A stretch of DNA of 41,753 nucleotides. Origin: Candidatus Rifleibacteriota bacterium (lineage in GTDB: Bacteria; Riflebacteria; Ozemobacteria; Ozemobacterales; Ozemobacteraceae). Shown in pieces: positions 7,599 through 15,771 of the stretch (position 1 is the first letter of the stretch; each line of letters starts with the position of its first letter). The notes beneath the pieces were generated by a model. It worked only from the letters and a program-made list of their open reading frames with translations. It was not told the origin of the DNA and searched no databases. The stretch is taken from NCBI GenBank assembly GCA_029560455.1, contig JAKQKW010000149.1, positions 1 through 41,753 of the forward strand, read 5' to 3'. A program made the position numbers and the translations under genes.

Positions 7599-8902
7599 TG
7601 AAAGTTGATTTCCTGACCCAGTACCGCGACCCGGATGCTGTTACGCGCTCTGGTCGTAAATACATGCAGCTGCTTGCCGGTGTAATTGATGCCGCCAACC
7701 GCAATCATCTCAAGATAACCGTCACCGTCGAGATCAGCAAGAGTTAGAGGCGCAACCGTCTTGCCGATAAATTTCGGGTAACCGGCCAACGGCGTGCCAT
7801 TTCGCGAGAGAGCCATAACATAACCGGCTTTTACGCCGGTTCCTTTTGGATCCCAGGCGGTGAAAACCATGTCAAGGCGGCCATCACCGTCGATATCGAG
7901 AATGCGCGGAGCATGATAAATGGCATGACCGGTTCTGAATGGCCAACCGGCCTTAGGGTTACCGTTACGATCACAGACGGTTATCGTGCCATCTGCCTGA
8001 CCGATGACAAATTCGTCTTTGCCGTCACCATCGAGGTCGGCAAGGCGAGGCGCCGTGTGGGCTCCGTCGGTGAGCGGAAATTCATTCAGCTTTTTACCTT
8101 CGGCATCCCACATGATGAATTTTTTGTCAGGGGTGGTGGTGAAAATCTCTTTTACCCCGTCGCCATCAATATCACCGGCATCGACATTGAATGGCCAGGT
8201 CATGTTTGCGGCGGTTTCCTGTGGCCAGCCACGCGCCTGCGCGCCACCTTCGTTCAGAACCATGACCTTACCGCTGTCATCCTTGCAGATAATTTCTTTG
8301 ACACCGTTGCCATTGAGGTCGCGAGCAACCACAGCGGCCGAAACTGACGAATTCATTCTTACTTCCCAGATCAGGCGGCCCTGCTCGTCAATTCTACTGA
8401 CAGTGCCAGCCTTGGAACCGACAAAAACGTTGCGGATGCCGCTGCCATCGATATCGGCAATCTCAGGAGCCGATACGAGAATTTTGCCACGGGTGTCAAG
8501 AGTCCATTTTTCGCGACCAAGTGCGTTCAGACAGTAGACTTTTCCGTCCTGAGAGGCAACGACGATTTCTGAACGACCGTCGTTATCGAGATCGGCAAGC
8601 TGCACCTCGGCGAGAATCGGGCCACCGGTCTGTTTTGGCCAGTAAGGTGGCCTGAATATCTCTTTACCCGATGATGAAAAAATATGCACCTTGCCGTCGG
8701 TGGCACCAAAAACTATATCTTTTTTGCCGTCACCGTCAAAATCTTCGATGACTTTGGGCTGCCCGTAGATATCGCCATGCACCTGAGCCTCGAACCCCTG
8801 AAACCCCTGGGCAGACGTCAGGGTAGCGCTGCCAAAAACCAGCGAGGCAGTCATGAAAAAACCCAATAAACGGCCAGTCATCTGACGGTCTTTTTTGTGC
8901 AT
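7595..8902 (-). CDS. Secreted FG-GAP/VCBS beta-propeller protein
   Basis: A 435-residue protein with a signal peptide (hydrophobic 12-30, ending SAQG). It contains at least six repeats of about 55 residues, each with a calcium-loop motif of the DxDGDG type (DFDGDGKKD, DLDNDGRSE, DIDGDGVKE, DLDGDGKDE, DIDGDGRLD, DLDGDGYLE). These are FG-GAP/VCBS blades that fold as a calcium-stabilised seven-bladed propeller like that of integrin alpha chains. A purine-rich AGGGGG lies about 9 bases before the ATG at 8902. It follows three minor-pilin-like genes, the position taken by the PilY1 tip adhesin in Pseudomonas and Neisseria operons. A role as pilus tip or surface adhesin is inferred from position. 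Confidence 0.88.
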   Translation of the reverse strand: MHKKDRQMTGRLLGFFMTASLVFGSATLTSAQGFQGFEAQVHGDIYGQPKVIEDFDGDGKKDIVFGATDGKVHIFSSSGKEIFRPPYWPKQTGGPILAEVQLADLDNDGRSEIVVASQDGKVYCLNALGREKWTLDTRGKILVSAPEIADIDGSGIRNVFVGSKAGTVSRIDEQGRLIWEVRMNSSVSAAVVARDLNGNGVKEIICKDDSGKVMVLNEGGAQARGWPQETAANMTWPFNVDAGDIDGDGVKEIFTTTPDKKFIMWDAEGKKLNEFPLTDGAHTAPRLADLDGDGKDEFVIGQADGTITVCDRNGNPKAGWPFRTGHAIYHAPRILDIDGDGRLDMVFTAWDPKGTGVKAGYVMALSRNGTPLAGYPKFIGKTVAPLTLADLDGDGYLEMIAVGGINYTGKQLHVFTTRARNSIRVAVLGQEINFQ

Positions 8903-8927
8903 CTTTCTGCCCCCTGAGCTTTCTTAT

Positions 8928-9425
8928 TCAGTAAACGATGTGGTCGCGATAAACTTTGACGAGAGTGCGCATTTCGGCAATCACTCCGGTCGGTTTGGCA
9001 ATGCCGCGCGCCAAGACTTCCCAGATGTCGTAGTTGCCAACCAGAACACCTTTTGAGTGATGTGCGACGTTATAATAAGTTCTGTTGCCGTCTTCATAGG
9101 GCTTCACGCTCATCACTTTATATTCGCCATCGGCAAAAACCATGTTGTATTCTTTGTCAACACGATCAGTAGTAAACTTCGCCGGGTAGGCGAGGTTGTG
9201 ATTGTTCATGTTGTACTGGTTGCATATATTAATTTTAACCTTTTCTATGGCGGCCTGGGCAAAATTTCTTGCTTTGATGCGCTGCGATTCGACGAGAATC
9301 ATGTCGGTGCTCAACCGCGAACTGAGCCAGTAGGCAACCCCGAGCACCCCGAAGATCACAAGCATAATCAGCGCGGTCATCGCAATAAAACCCTGCCGGG
9401 GTCGGTAATTAAGCTGGTCAATCAT
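8928..9425 (-). CDS. PilX-like minor pilin or pseudopilin
   Basis: A 165-residue protein with a short positively charged leader, then GFIAMTALIMLVIFGVLGVA, a hydrophobic N-terminal helix preceded by glycine as in class III prepilins. Glutamate at mature position 5 is absent (threonine instead), as is common in PilX/GspK-type members that cap the pilus. The motif SQRIKARNFAQAAIEKVK matches the amphipathic continuation of the PilX N-terminal helix. The gene overlaps pilW by 8 bases. It likely helps prime a type IV pilus or type II secretion-like pseudopilus; the rest of the machinery is not in this window. Confidence 0.78.
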   Translation of the reverse strand: MIDQLNYRPRQGFIAMTALIMLVIFGVLGVAYWLSSRLSTDMILVESQRIKARNFAQAAIEKVKINICNQYNMNNHNLAYPAKFTTDRVDKEYNMVFADGEYKVMSVKPYEDGNRTYYNVAHHSKGVLVGNYDIWEVLARGIAKPTGVIAEMRTLVKVYRDHIVY

Positions 9426-10086
9426 ATTCTTTCACCGTTTTAACACATAGCAGATCGGTTTCGAGGCGCACGGCAAAATCAACCTTTTCGACATGGCCCG
9501 GCTTCTTCGGATCTTCGAGAACAAACTTGACGTGCATCTGCCTGATATCACCTTCGTCACCATAAAACTGCAGATCCGAAGCCTTTTCGGCGATAGCCTT
9601 GCGCTTCGTATTGCCGTTGTAATCCTGAACTTCGCGAATCAGCTCACCCTTTTCAAGATAATATCTGACGCGGTCGCGCATATTAAGGTCGTTCATCGAG
9701 GTGAGAAAAAACACCACCTCTTCGCCACCATTTTCGGGCTTCTTGTCTTTGTCATAAATGGTCACGAGGTTGGGAAACAGGTCACCGATCTTCTCGCCCT
9801 GCAGATACAGGTGTCCATCGTCGTCCTGCTTCAGAATCGGGTTGATTGATTTGAAATCGGTGAACAACTGCTTCATGACCAGCTGAATGCGCTGGTTGAA
9901 TTCCATGTGGCGCTGACCCCAGGCAAAAGTATTGAGGTTACTGCGAAAAACCATAATCAAAACCAGGGCAATCAAAGCTATGATCAGCGATGAAACGCTC
10001 ATTTCTATGAGAGTAAAGCCGCGGCGGCCCGGGCGCCTGTGCCGGGGAAAGAACTGAGCTGCTTTTTGTTCGAAAAACTTTTTCAT
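9418..10086 (-). CDS. PilW/GspJ-like prepilin
   Basis: A 222-residue protein with a long basic leader (22 residues, many Lys/Arg) and the prepilin cleavage motif G23-FTLIE, which places glutamate at position 5 of the mature protein. A 20-residue hydrophobic helix follows (SSLIIALIALVLIMVF). The C-terminal part, with alternating strands and PilW/GspJ-like length, is predicted globular. The protein should be processed by a prepilin peptidase and assembled as a minor pilin. It lies three bases downstream of the PilV-like gene and overlaps the PilX-like gene. Confidence 0.87.
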   Translation of the reverse strand: MKKFFEQKAAQFFPRHRRPGRRGFTLIEMSVSSLIIALIALVLIMVFRSNLNTFAWGQRHMEFNQRIQLVMKQLFTDFKSINPILKQDDDGHLYLQGEKIGDLFPNLVTIYDKDKKPENGGEEVVFFLTSMNDLNMRDRVRYYLEKGELIREVQDYNGNTKRKAIAEKASDLQFYGDEGDIRQMHVKFVLEDPKKPGHVEKVDFAVRLETDLLCVKTVKEYD

Positions 10087-10088
10087 GG

Positions 10089-10583
10089 TCAGAGGTTTGC
10101 AGAAGTCTTGAGATTTACCGAGTTAGTGTTCGCACGGTAGGTCAGCAGTCTGAATTCTTTTGGCATACCGTTTTCCAGCCAGTTAAGAATTACGGTCAAC
10201 TGCAGCAGGTTGGTTTCGTTGGCGCCGGTACCAAGAATCGTGTGACCAGGGGCAACTTCAACAGTGAGGGTGCCAGAGGCCTGATACTTGCTGACGAAAG
10301 ATTCTGGAATGCGAAAATCAGGGTAATCTTTGTCGGGAATATTCAGGGAAACTGGCACGGTTTTCCAGATGAAGGAATCACTTCGGGCCCGGTCGAGAAT
10401 GTTCTGGGCAGCAATCGAAGCTTCGAGCAGCACCCCACCCTTTTCAACAGTTCTGGTGCCGCTGAGAAACATCATAACTACAGGAATTACCCCGACACCG
10501 ATGATAAAAACCGCCAGCAGAACTTCTATCAGAGAAAAACCGCGAGCTCTTTCGGTCTGGCGATTGGGTAGGCTCAAGCGCAT
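10089..10583 (-). CDS. PilV/GspI-like prepilin
   Basis: A 164-residue protein whose leader ends RARG15-FSLIEVLLAVFIIGVG, a clear class III prepilin site with glutamate at mature position 5. Its length, together with a short cysteine-free globular domain, matches PilV/GspI minor pilins. Stop and start codons of the preceding lipoprotein gene share one base (TGATG), showing tight translational coupling. Together with the next two genes it reproduces the PilV-PilW-PilX order of minor-pilin operons. Confidence 0.87.
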   Translation of the reverse strand: MRLSLPNRQTERARGFSLIEVLLAVFIIGVGVIPVVMMFLSGTRTVEKGGVLLEASIAAQNILDRARSDSFIWKTVPVSLNIPDKDYPDFRIPESFVSKYQASGTLTVEVAPGHTILGTGANETNLLQLTVILNWLENGMPKEFRLLTYRANTNSVNLKTSANL

Positions 10584-11185
10584 CAGTAGCCCCTTCTCTT
10601 TCTCGACTCAACATCGGGCGAAATGTGTTCCTGCTCGTATTTTTCAAAATTTTTCAGATAGTTGATGCCGGCTCTGGCATTTTCAGCCGCGTGTGACTGC
10701 GGATAATTGGCAACAATACGCTCATAAATCTGCAGAGCCCGTTCGTTCGATTTATTACGAAAATACAGTTCAGCGATACAGAGCTCAGCAATACTGGCTT
10801 CTTCGGTATTCGGATAGCGCTTGATCAGCTCATCAAAGAGTTCGATAGCCTTCGAAAACTCGCCTTTTTCCATTAACTGAACGCCTTCGAGATACTGTTT
10901 TTCGAAAAACGAGTTGTTGGTTGCCGACGGAGCCTTTTTTGTGCCGGGCTTTACACCATCAATAGAATAGTTGAGCCCGGTTTTTTCAAGCAATTCGGCA
11001 GGGCGGTCGACTGCAGAAGTCTTGCCATCGGCCTGGCCTGCAGTTTCGGCACTCTGCTGCGGCCGGCCGCCTGGCACAGTCGTCGAATCTGCAGATTCAT
11101 TTTGTTTGCGGCAGCAACCGTCTGAAAGCAGCAGAACCGCAGTCAGCAGAAAGGCCAGCAAACCTTTTACGACCGTTTTATGCAT
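10583..11185 (-). CDS. TPR-containing lipoprotein (BamD/CpoB-like repeats)
   Basis: A 200-residue protein with an N-terminal hydrophobic segment ending LLLSDGCC, an unorthodox lipobox with two candidate lipid-bearing cysteines (24 and 25). After a low-complexity linker (about 30-85), the C-terminal half holds two or three TPR units (FSKAIELFDELIKRYPNTEEA, read in two parts, and ERALQIYERIVANYPQSHAAENA). This YPxS/T-xxA pattern is typical of outer-membrane-associated TPR proteins such as BamD and CpoB. It could act as a pilotin-like or scaffold protein for the pilins encoded directly downstream; that role is inferred from gene order only. Confidence 0.83.
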   Translation of the reverse strand: MHKTVVKGLLAFLLTAVLLLSDGCCRKQNESADSTTVPGGRPQQSAETAGQADGKTSAVDRPAELLEKTGLNYSIDGVKPGTKKAPSATNNSFFEKQYLEGVQLMEKGEFSKAIELFDELIKRYPNTEEASIAELCIAELYFRNKSNERALQIYERIVANYPQSHAAENARAGINYLKNFEKYEQEHISPDVESRKRRGY

Positions 11186-11190
11186 CAGAA

Positions 11191-12540
11191 TCAGCAGAGA
11201 TGATTTGAAATGGTTCTGGCAATACTGTCGACCAGACCCTTGATTTCGCCTTCATCAGGGCCCTCAGCCATGACTCTGACGAGGTCTTCAGTACCCGATG
11301 AGCGTACGAGAATTCTACCGCGACCGGAAAGCTTCTTTTCGGTGTCGCGAATGACATCAACAATTTCGGGTATGGTGTCAAAATTCTTGCTCTTGACGCG
11401 TATATTGACGAGAACCTGCGGCAGTTTGCTCATGACACCGCTCAACTCTTTGAGCGAGGCACCGGTTTCACGCATGATACGCAGCAGGTTACAGGCGGTC
11501 AGCAGCCCATCACCGGTAGTTGCATGCTCGGCAAGAATAATGTGGCCGCTCTGTTCGCCACCGACAATCGTCTGAGTCTTCTGCATTTCTTCGAGTACAA
11601 AGCGGTCGCCGACGCGGGTTTTGAAAACCTTGATATCATGATTGCGCATGGCAAGGTCTAGACCAAGGTTCGCCATAACAGTTGTTACCAGAGCGTTACC
11701 CGGCAATTTTTCACGGTCTTTGAGATATTTGGCAGTAATTGCGAGAATGAAATCGCCATCGATGATGTCGCCATCACCAGAAACAGCAATGACACGGTCT
11801 GCATCACCGTCGAATGAAAATCCGACATCGAAGTGCTCCTTTTTGACCACTTCAAGTATGGCGTTGATGTGAGTCGAACCCACTTTTTCGTTGATGTTGA
11901 TGCCATCAGGGTTAACACCGATGGCGTCAACGCTGTAACCGAGGTCAGAAAAGAACTTCGGGGCCCAGCGGGCAATTGCGCCATTGGCACAGTCGAGGGC
12001 AATTTTAAGCTTTCTGGCACCAACGTTTTCGCCGGCCACGCGGGCGAGGTTGTTGATCCAGAAACTGATTGAGGCATCGTCGTTGTTGATTGTACCGACA
12101 TCGGCGCCGGTGGGCATATCGATACGATTGTTGGCGATCAGATCTTTTTCAATGGCTTCTTCGATATTATCGCTGATTTTATAGCCATCGGCACCGAAAA
12201 TTTTGATGCCGTTATCGGCAAACGGGTTATGCGAAGCACTGATCATGACGCCGCCCATTCCCTGAAGTTCGCGGGTAATAAACGCCACGGCCGGAGTCGG
12301 TACAACGCCAAGCAGTCTGGCTTCGGCACCCATAGATGCAACACCGGCCGCCACGGCATGCTCGAGCAGGTCGCCCGAACGCCGGGTATCTTTGGCGATA
12401 AAAACAGGGCGCCCCTGTTTTTTATGGTTGAGCAGCAATTGCCGGGTGGCAAGTTGAGCTATGCGATATGCGGTATTACCATCGAGGGGGAAACGGTTAG
12501 CCAGGCCTCTAACGCCATCGGTACCAAAAAGTCGGCCCAT
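11191..12540 (-). CDS. glmM: Phosphoglucosamine mutase GlmM
   Basis: GlmM converts glucosamine-6-phosphate to glucosamine-1-phosphate, the committed route to UDP-GlcNAc for peptidoglycan and LPS. The 449-residue length is normal. The N-terminus MGRLFGTDGVRG is the family signature. The phosphoserine loop is MISASHNP, with active serine 103. The metal loop FDGDADR lies near residue 245, and the C-terminal phosphate-binding RSSGTEDLVRVM is intact. The ATG at 12540 has AGGAGT 8 bases upstream and an extended -10 promoter at 12577-12585. It leads the minus-strand operon that continues into the pilin genes. Confidence 0.97.
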   Translation of the reverse strand: MGRLFGTDGVRGLANRFPLDGNTAYRIAQLATRQLLLNHKKQGRPVFIAKDTRRSGDLLEHAVAAGVASMGAEARLLGVVPTPAVAFITRELQGMGGVMISASHNPFADNGIKIFGADGYKISDNIEEAIEKDLIANNRIDMPTGADVGTINNDDASISFWINNLARVAGENVGARKLKIALDCANGAIARWAPKFFSDLGYSVDAIGVNPDGININEKVGSTHINAILEVVKKEHFDVGFSFDGDADRVIAVSGDGDIIDGDFILAITAKYLKDREKLPGNALVTTVMANLGLDLAMRNHDIKVFKTRVGDRFVLEEMQKTQTIVGGEQSGHIILAEHATTGDGLLTACNLLRIMRETGASLKELSGVMSKLPQVLVNIRVKSKNFDTIPEIVDVIRDTEKKLSGRGRILVRSSGTEDLVRVMAEGPDEGEIKGLVDSIARTISNHLC

Positions 12541-12576
12541 TTGTCAGCACTCCTGAAAATCAGCATTTTTTTTAAA

Positions 12577-12585
12577 AGTATATCA
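12577..12585 (-). promoter_or_regulatory. Extended -10 promoter for glmM operon
   Basis: On the minus strand TGATATACT forms an extended -10 element (TGn plus TATACT) about 37 bases upstream of the glmM start. No clear -35 is present at the standard distance, which is usual for extended -10 promoters. Predicted start of transcription is near 12570. Confidence 0.5.
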
Positions 12586-12635
12586 CAGCCTGAAAAGAGA
12601 GGCTATATTTTCATGTGTGAAACAGTGACTGTATG

Positions 12636-12667
12636 TACTGACCACGAAAAAGCAACAGTGGTCAGTA
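12636..12667. repeat. Perfect inverted repeat in the divergent glmM / PHP-gene intergenic region
   Basis: TACTGACCAC (12636-12645) and GTGGTCAGTA (12658-12667) are perfect 10-base inverted arms separated by 12 bases. It lies between the two divergent promoters: about 18 bases upstream of the -35 of the plus-strand promoter and about 50 bases upstream of the glmM -10. No T-run follows either arm, so an operator for a dimeric regulator is likelier than a terminator. Confidence 0.6.
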
Positions 12668-12684
12668 GATTATAAATGAAATTG

Positions 12685-12713
12685 TTGCAAACCGTTTCGG
12701 GCGAATCTATAAT
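12685..12713 (+). promoter_or_regulatory. Sigma-70-type promoter upstream of the PHP-membrane gene
   Basis: TTGCAA (12685-12690) and a perfect TATAAT (12708-12713) are spaced 17 bases apart. The start of transcription would be near 12720, only about 11 bases before a terminator-like hairpin. Confidence 0.75.
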
Positions 12714-12730
12714 CGTGTTTACAAGAACAA

Positions 12731-12763
12731 CTGTTGCCTTGCTTTACCGGGCAACAGTTTTTT
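12731..12763 (+). terminator. Promoter-proximal intrinsic terminator (possible attenuator)
   Basis: CTGTTGCC (12731-12738) and GGCAACAG (12750-12757) are perfect 8-base arms around an 11-base loop, followed directly by six T residues. This is a textbook intrinsic terminator, yet it lies just downstream of a strong promoter and upstream of, or within, the first codons of the 15.6 kb-side gene. It may attenuate that gene or end a roughly 45-nucleotide RNA. Confidence 0.75.
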
Positions 12764-12793
12764 CGTTTGTCAGATAACTCAGGACTTGAAAAA

Positions 12794-15664
12794 TTGTTTA
12801 AAACACATCTTATTGCCGAAGCAGGAAAAACCTTTGTCAGCGACCTTATCAACTGGGTCAGCTTCAACAGTGAAATCAGCAACATCGTTGATCAGCTGAA
12901 TCACACGCTTGAAGAACCTCCAATCAAGCTGAGACAACATTTTGCCTCGCATCCAGGAGGTTTCTGCCGCGAGTTTGTAAGGCGCCGTCTGAGCATGGCC
13001 GAAGCTTACGTAATCATCACCCGGCTTTACAGCCCGGAAAATTCAGAAAACCGTCTTCAGGCCCTGCGCACCCTGATGGAACAGTCAATGCATGCAAAAA
13101 CCGTAAACATGCCCATCAACACGGCCAGAGTCCAGATTTATCTGATAAAGGAAGCTATCAAGGCTTATGGCGACCGGCGGCGACAGATGGAATGCGTTGC
13201 AGACTTCGGCAAAGCGTCATTCGGAAATGAAGCCGTCATCAGAGGCTTTCTCAAAGACCATGGCCTCATTGAAATACCTGAAGAAGGCAAACCTCTCAAA
13301 AATTTCGAGCTCGGCTGGGACGACCATGTTCACGACTGTCTTACCGAAGGCAGAAAAACTCCGACGCGTGTCCTCATCGATGCATTTGTAAAAGGCCTCT
13401 CACGAATTACCCTGCTATACAACAACTTTGATGAAGAAAACATGATCAGCGAGGCAATCACCGCCGGTGAAATTCTCGGAATTTCCGTGGACATCGGCAT
13501 TGAGTTCAGCGTCGGGCAGGCGGGCGGTCGTCGCCATTATATATACATTCCACCAACTTTCAGACGCAGCCGCGACTTCTCTTCGTTTTTAAAAGAACAC
13601 GAGATTGAGCTTGCACCCTTCAAGAACGGTCTGCACAAAAACATCGAAAATCGCTACCATTCGATAGTTTCTGTTATGAAGCAGTTTAACGAGATTCATC
13701 TCCCGAAGTTGAATGAAGACTTCGCCAGCGACAGCCCATGCTGGTTTGAACCACTTACCGAACCTGAGATAAGCAAAATAGTCGCTTACGGCCAGCCTTC
13801 AAGGGAACATTTAAGCGAATTGCTGTTTGAGAGGTTCAAAAAGACGTTTTTAAACCGGGTTCTGTTTTTTAAAACGCAGGTCATGGCGGCAAAGAAACGT
13901 TTCCGCCAGGGAACTTTCAGTCAATGGGAACTGGATGCTGTGCATGCGCGCTACCATGAATGCCGGCAGACATACACCCATCTCTCACGCGCTGAACTGG
14001 CCTCTAAATATCTGGCTTCGCGCAGTTCAGTAGATTATGACAGCTTTTTTTCCTCAGAATTGCCTCTTCTGGAAACTCTAAGCGACCTTCCCGGGAAGCT
14101 GGTCATGATCCACCCCAACAGTATCGGCCTGAAAAAGGCAATTCGCCACATAATCGAGTTTGCCCAATACATCACGCATATCGAGACGATGAACCTTCGA
14201 GAAAGTGCCACCAGAAACCCGACCGATCTGATTGTATTCAACAAGTTCATTTTTCTGCTGAACAATCAACCGGCAGAAGCCCTGGTCGAGTTCCTTGAAC
14301 AGCAGGACATTACCGGCGTTTCACGCGAACAGATAGAAGAAGCATGCAGAATTGCCGCTGCCAGACCGATTGTTCCGACATGCGGCAGCGATTCAAGTGG
14401 CAGGAACAAGATGATCCCGGGCATGGGATTCATCAGATCCTCGATGATTTCGCCCGCCGTTAAAGAGAAATTTCTTGAAAAACATTTTGTCATCCCCAAA
14501 CCCATTGGCAGCCTCATTATAAATCATGGCAGATGGGCAAAAGAACTGCCCCATGAAGAAAGCGACAACGAGATGATCGTCTGCATGGGCAAACAGTTGC
14601 CGCCTTTACCCAACAAAGTTGGCGACGAGAAAGAGATCGAACTGATAAGCTTCTGGCGCTTCTGGAAATATCTCAATCCCGGCCTGAAAAACATGCTGCG
14701 CCTTTTCACCGGGTTTTCGGTAGCTCTTTACTGGATGATGAATTTTCAGTTCGAAGCCAACCTGTTTCTTGGAGCAGTTTTTGCGGCCATCTGGTTTATT
14801 ATAACCTTTAACCGCAACATTCTCGTCGATCTGATCGCCTCTTCGGGAACAGATTTTAAAAGATGGAGCCTGCACAACGTCAACTTTGACAACGCCTACC
14901 AGTCACTTCTCTGGACAGGATTCAGCGTGCCGGTCATGGGTCTGGTCAAGAACAACTTCGATCTGCTGTGGCCATATATGAAAACCGGCATGCTCTACGA
15001 AAGCAGTAAATTTTTCTTCATCTGTATTGCCAACGGTATTTATATTTCCACGCATAACCGCCTGCGCAACTTTGACCGCAGCGTCATCAAGGCAAACTTT
15101 TTCCGATCGGTTCTTTCATGGCCCGTCGCCGCTGTCTTTGCGCCGGCAGGCAATCTGATTGGCGCTCCCAGCATCGTTCAGGCCAAATTCTGGTCAGATG
15201 TGGTCGCCGGCTTCATCGAGGGCGGTGCAAAATTCAGGCAGCGCTTTATACTGAGAAAGCGTGACCTTACCGAAATTCTGCCAAGGCTTTATTCAGAAGA
15301 GCGCAACGAGCGGCTTACCGCGATGCTCGACATTCTTTACATCTGGGCTAGAGCCCCCAGAGGCAAAACCTGCCTTCGGCTGCTGTTTCTCAACAAACCG
15401 TCTCTCGGTGAAAGGGTCTGGAAGCGCCGCAATGAAAGCAGCGAAGAAACCAAAGCAAGGGCAAAGCGCTATCAGGCCCTGTATCATCGTCTGGTTGAAT
15501 TATTCAGTTTTGCCGGCATGTTGAGCATTCTTTCTGAATACGCCCTGAAAAACTTCTCAGGAAGAGATGCGGTAGAACTCAGCAATCTGATAGGTGCAGA
15601 AGCGGAAGACTTCCTCGCCTGGCTGAAAGCCCTGGAAAAATACATTCCCCAGGAAGAGGCCTGA
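12794..15664 (+). CDS. Large PHP-like domain / membrane protein of unknown function
   Basis: The open frame can begin at TTG 12734 (976 residues), but the first codons lie inside a terminator hairpin. I favour TTG 12794, which has AGGA 9 bases upstream (956 residues); the first in-frame ATG is much later, at residue 88 of the longer frame. Using long-frame numbering, 195-570 resembles a PHP metal-dependent phosphoesterase domain: DDHVHD (196-201), GIEFS with E257, VMIHP with H460 and GSDSSG (551-556). The usual TDHD is YNNF, and the usual GSDxHG histidine is serine. A long insert separates motifs 2 and 3. Four or five hydrophobic segments lie at about 650-815, then a basic cytosolic tail. Substrate unknown; activity uncertain. 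Confidence 0.7.
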   Translation: MFKTHLIAEAGKTFVSDLINWVSFNSEISNIVDQLNHTLEEPPIKLRQHFASHPGGFCREFVRRRLSMAEAYVIITRLYSPENSENRLQALRTLMEQSMHAKTVNMPINTARVQIYLIKEAIKAYGDRRRQMECVADFGKASFGNEAVIRGFLKDHGLIEIPEEGKPLKNFELGWDDHVHDCLTEGRKTPTRVLIDAFVKGLSRITLLYNNFDEENMISEAITAGEILGISVDIGIEFSVGQAGGRRHYIYIPPTFRRSRDFSSFLKEHEIELAPFKNGLHKNIENRYHSIVSVMKQFNEIHLPKLNEDFASDSPCWFEPLTEPEISKIVAYGQPSREHLSELLFERFKKTFLNRVLFFKTQVMAAKKRFRQGTFSQWELDAVHARYHECRQTYTHLSRAELASKYLASRSSVDYDSFFSSELPLLETLSDLPGKLVMIHPNSIGLKKAIRHIIEFAQYITHIETMNLRESATRNPTDLIVFNKFIFLLNNQPAEALVEFLEQQDITGVSREQIEEACRIAAARPIVPTCGSDSSGRNKMIPGMGFIRSSMISPAVKEKFLEKHFVIPKPIGSLIINHGRWAKELPHEESDNEMIVCMGKQLPPLPNKVGDEKEIELISFWRFWKYLNPGLKNMLRLFTGFSVALYWMMNFQFEANLFLGAVFAAIWFIITFNRNILVDLIASSGTDFKRWSLHNVNFDNAYQSLLWTGFSVPVMGLVKNNFDLLWPYMKTGMLYESSKFFFICIANGIYISTHNRLRNFDRSVIKANFFRSVLSWPVAAVFAPAGNLIGAPSIVQAKFWSDVVAGFIEGGAKFRQRFILRKRDLTEILPRLYSEERNERLTAMLDILYIWARAPRGKTCLRLLFLNKPSLGERVWKRRNESSEETKARAKRYQALYHRLVELFSFAGMLSILSEYALKNFSGRDAVELSNLIGAEAEDFLAWLKALEKYIPQEEA

Positions 15665-15670
15665 GAAAGC

Positions 15671-15712
15671 AAAAAACTGGCGCCCGCCTGAAAAAGCGGG
15701 CGCCAGTTTTTT
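15671..15712. terminator. Bidirectional intrinsic terminator between convergent units
   Basis: A perfect 17-base stem (A6 plus ACTGGCGCCCGC-type arm, 15671-15687, and its complement 15696-15712) with an 8-base loop. It has T runs on both strands. It should end the plus-strand PHP gene and the minus-strand V-ATPase operon. Confidence 0.93.
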
Positions 15713-15771
15713 ATCGATAAGCGCAACGGCTGATGCCTGTTTCTGCGCTTGTCAGTCAACGCAAAACAGAA

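Noticed and set aside
15719..15753. Inverted repeat AAGCGCA/TGCGCTT after the V-ATPase operon
   Set aside because: Short arms, wide gap and no T-run; the nearby perfect terminator explains termination better.
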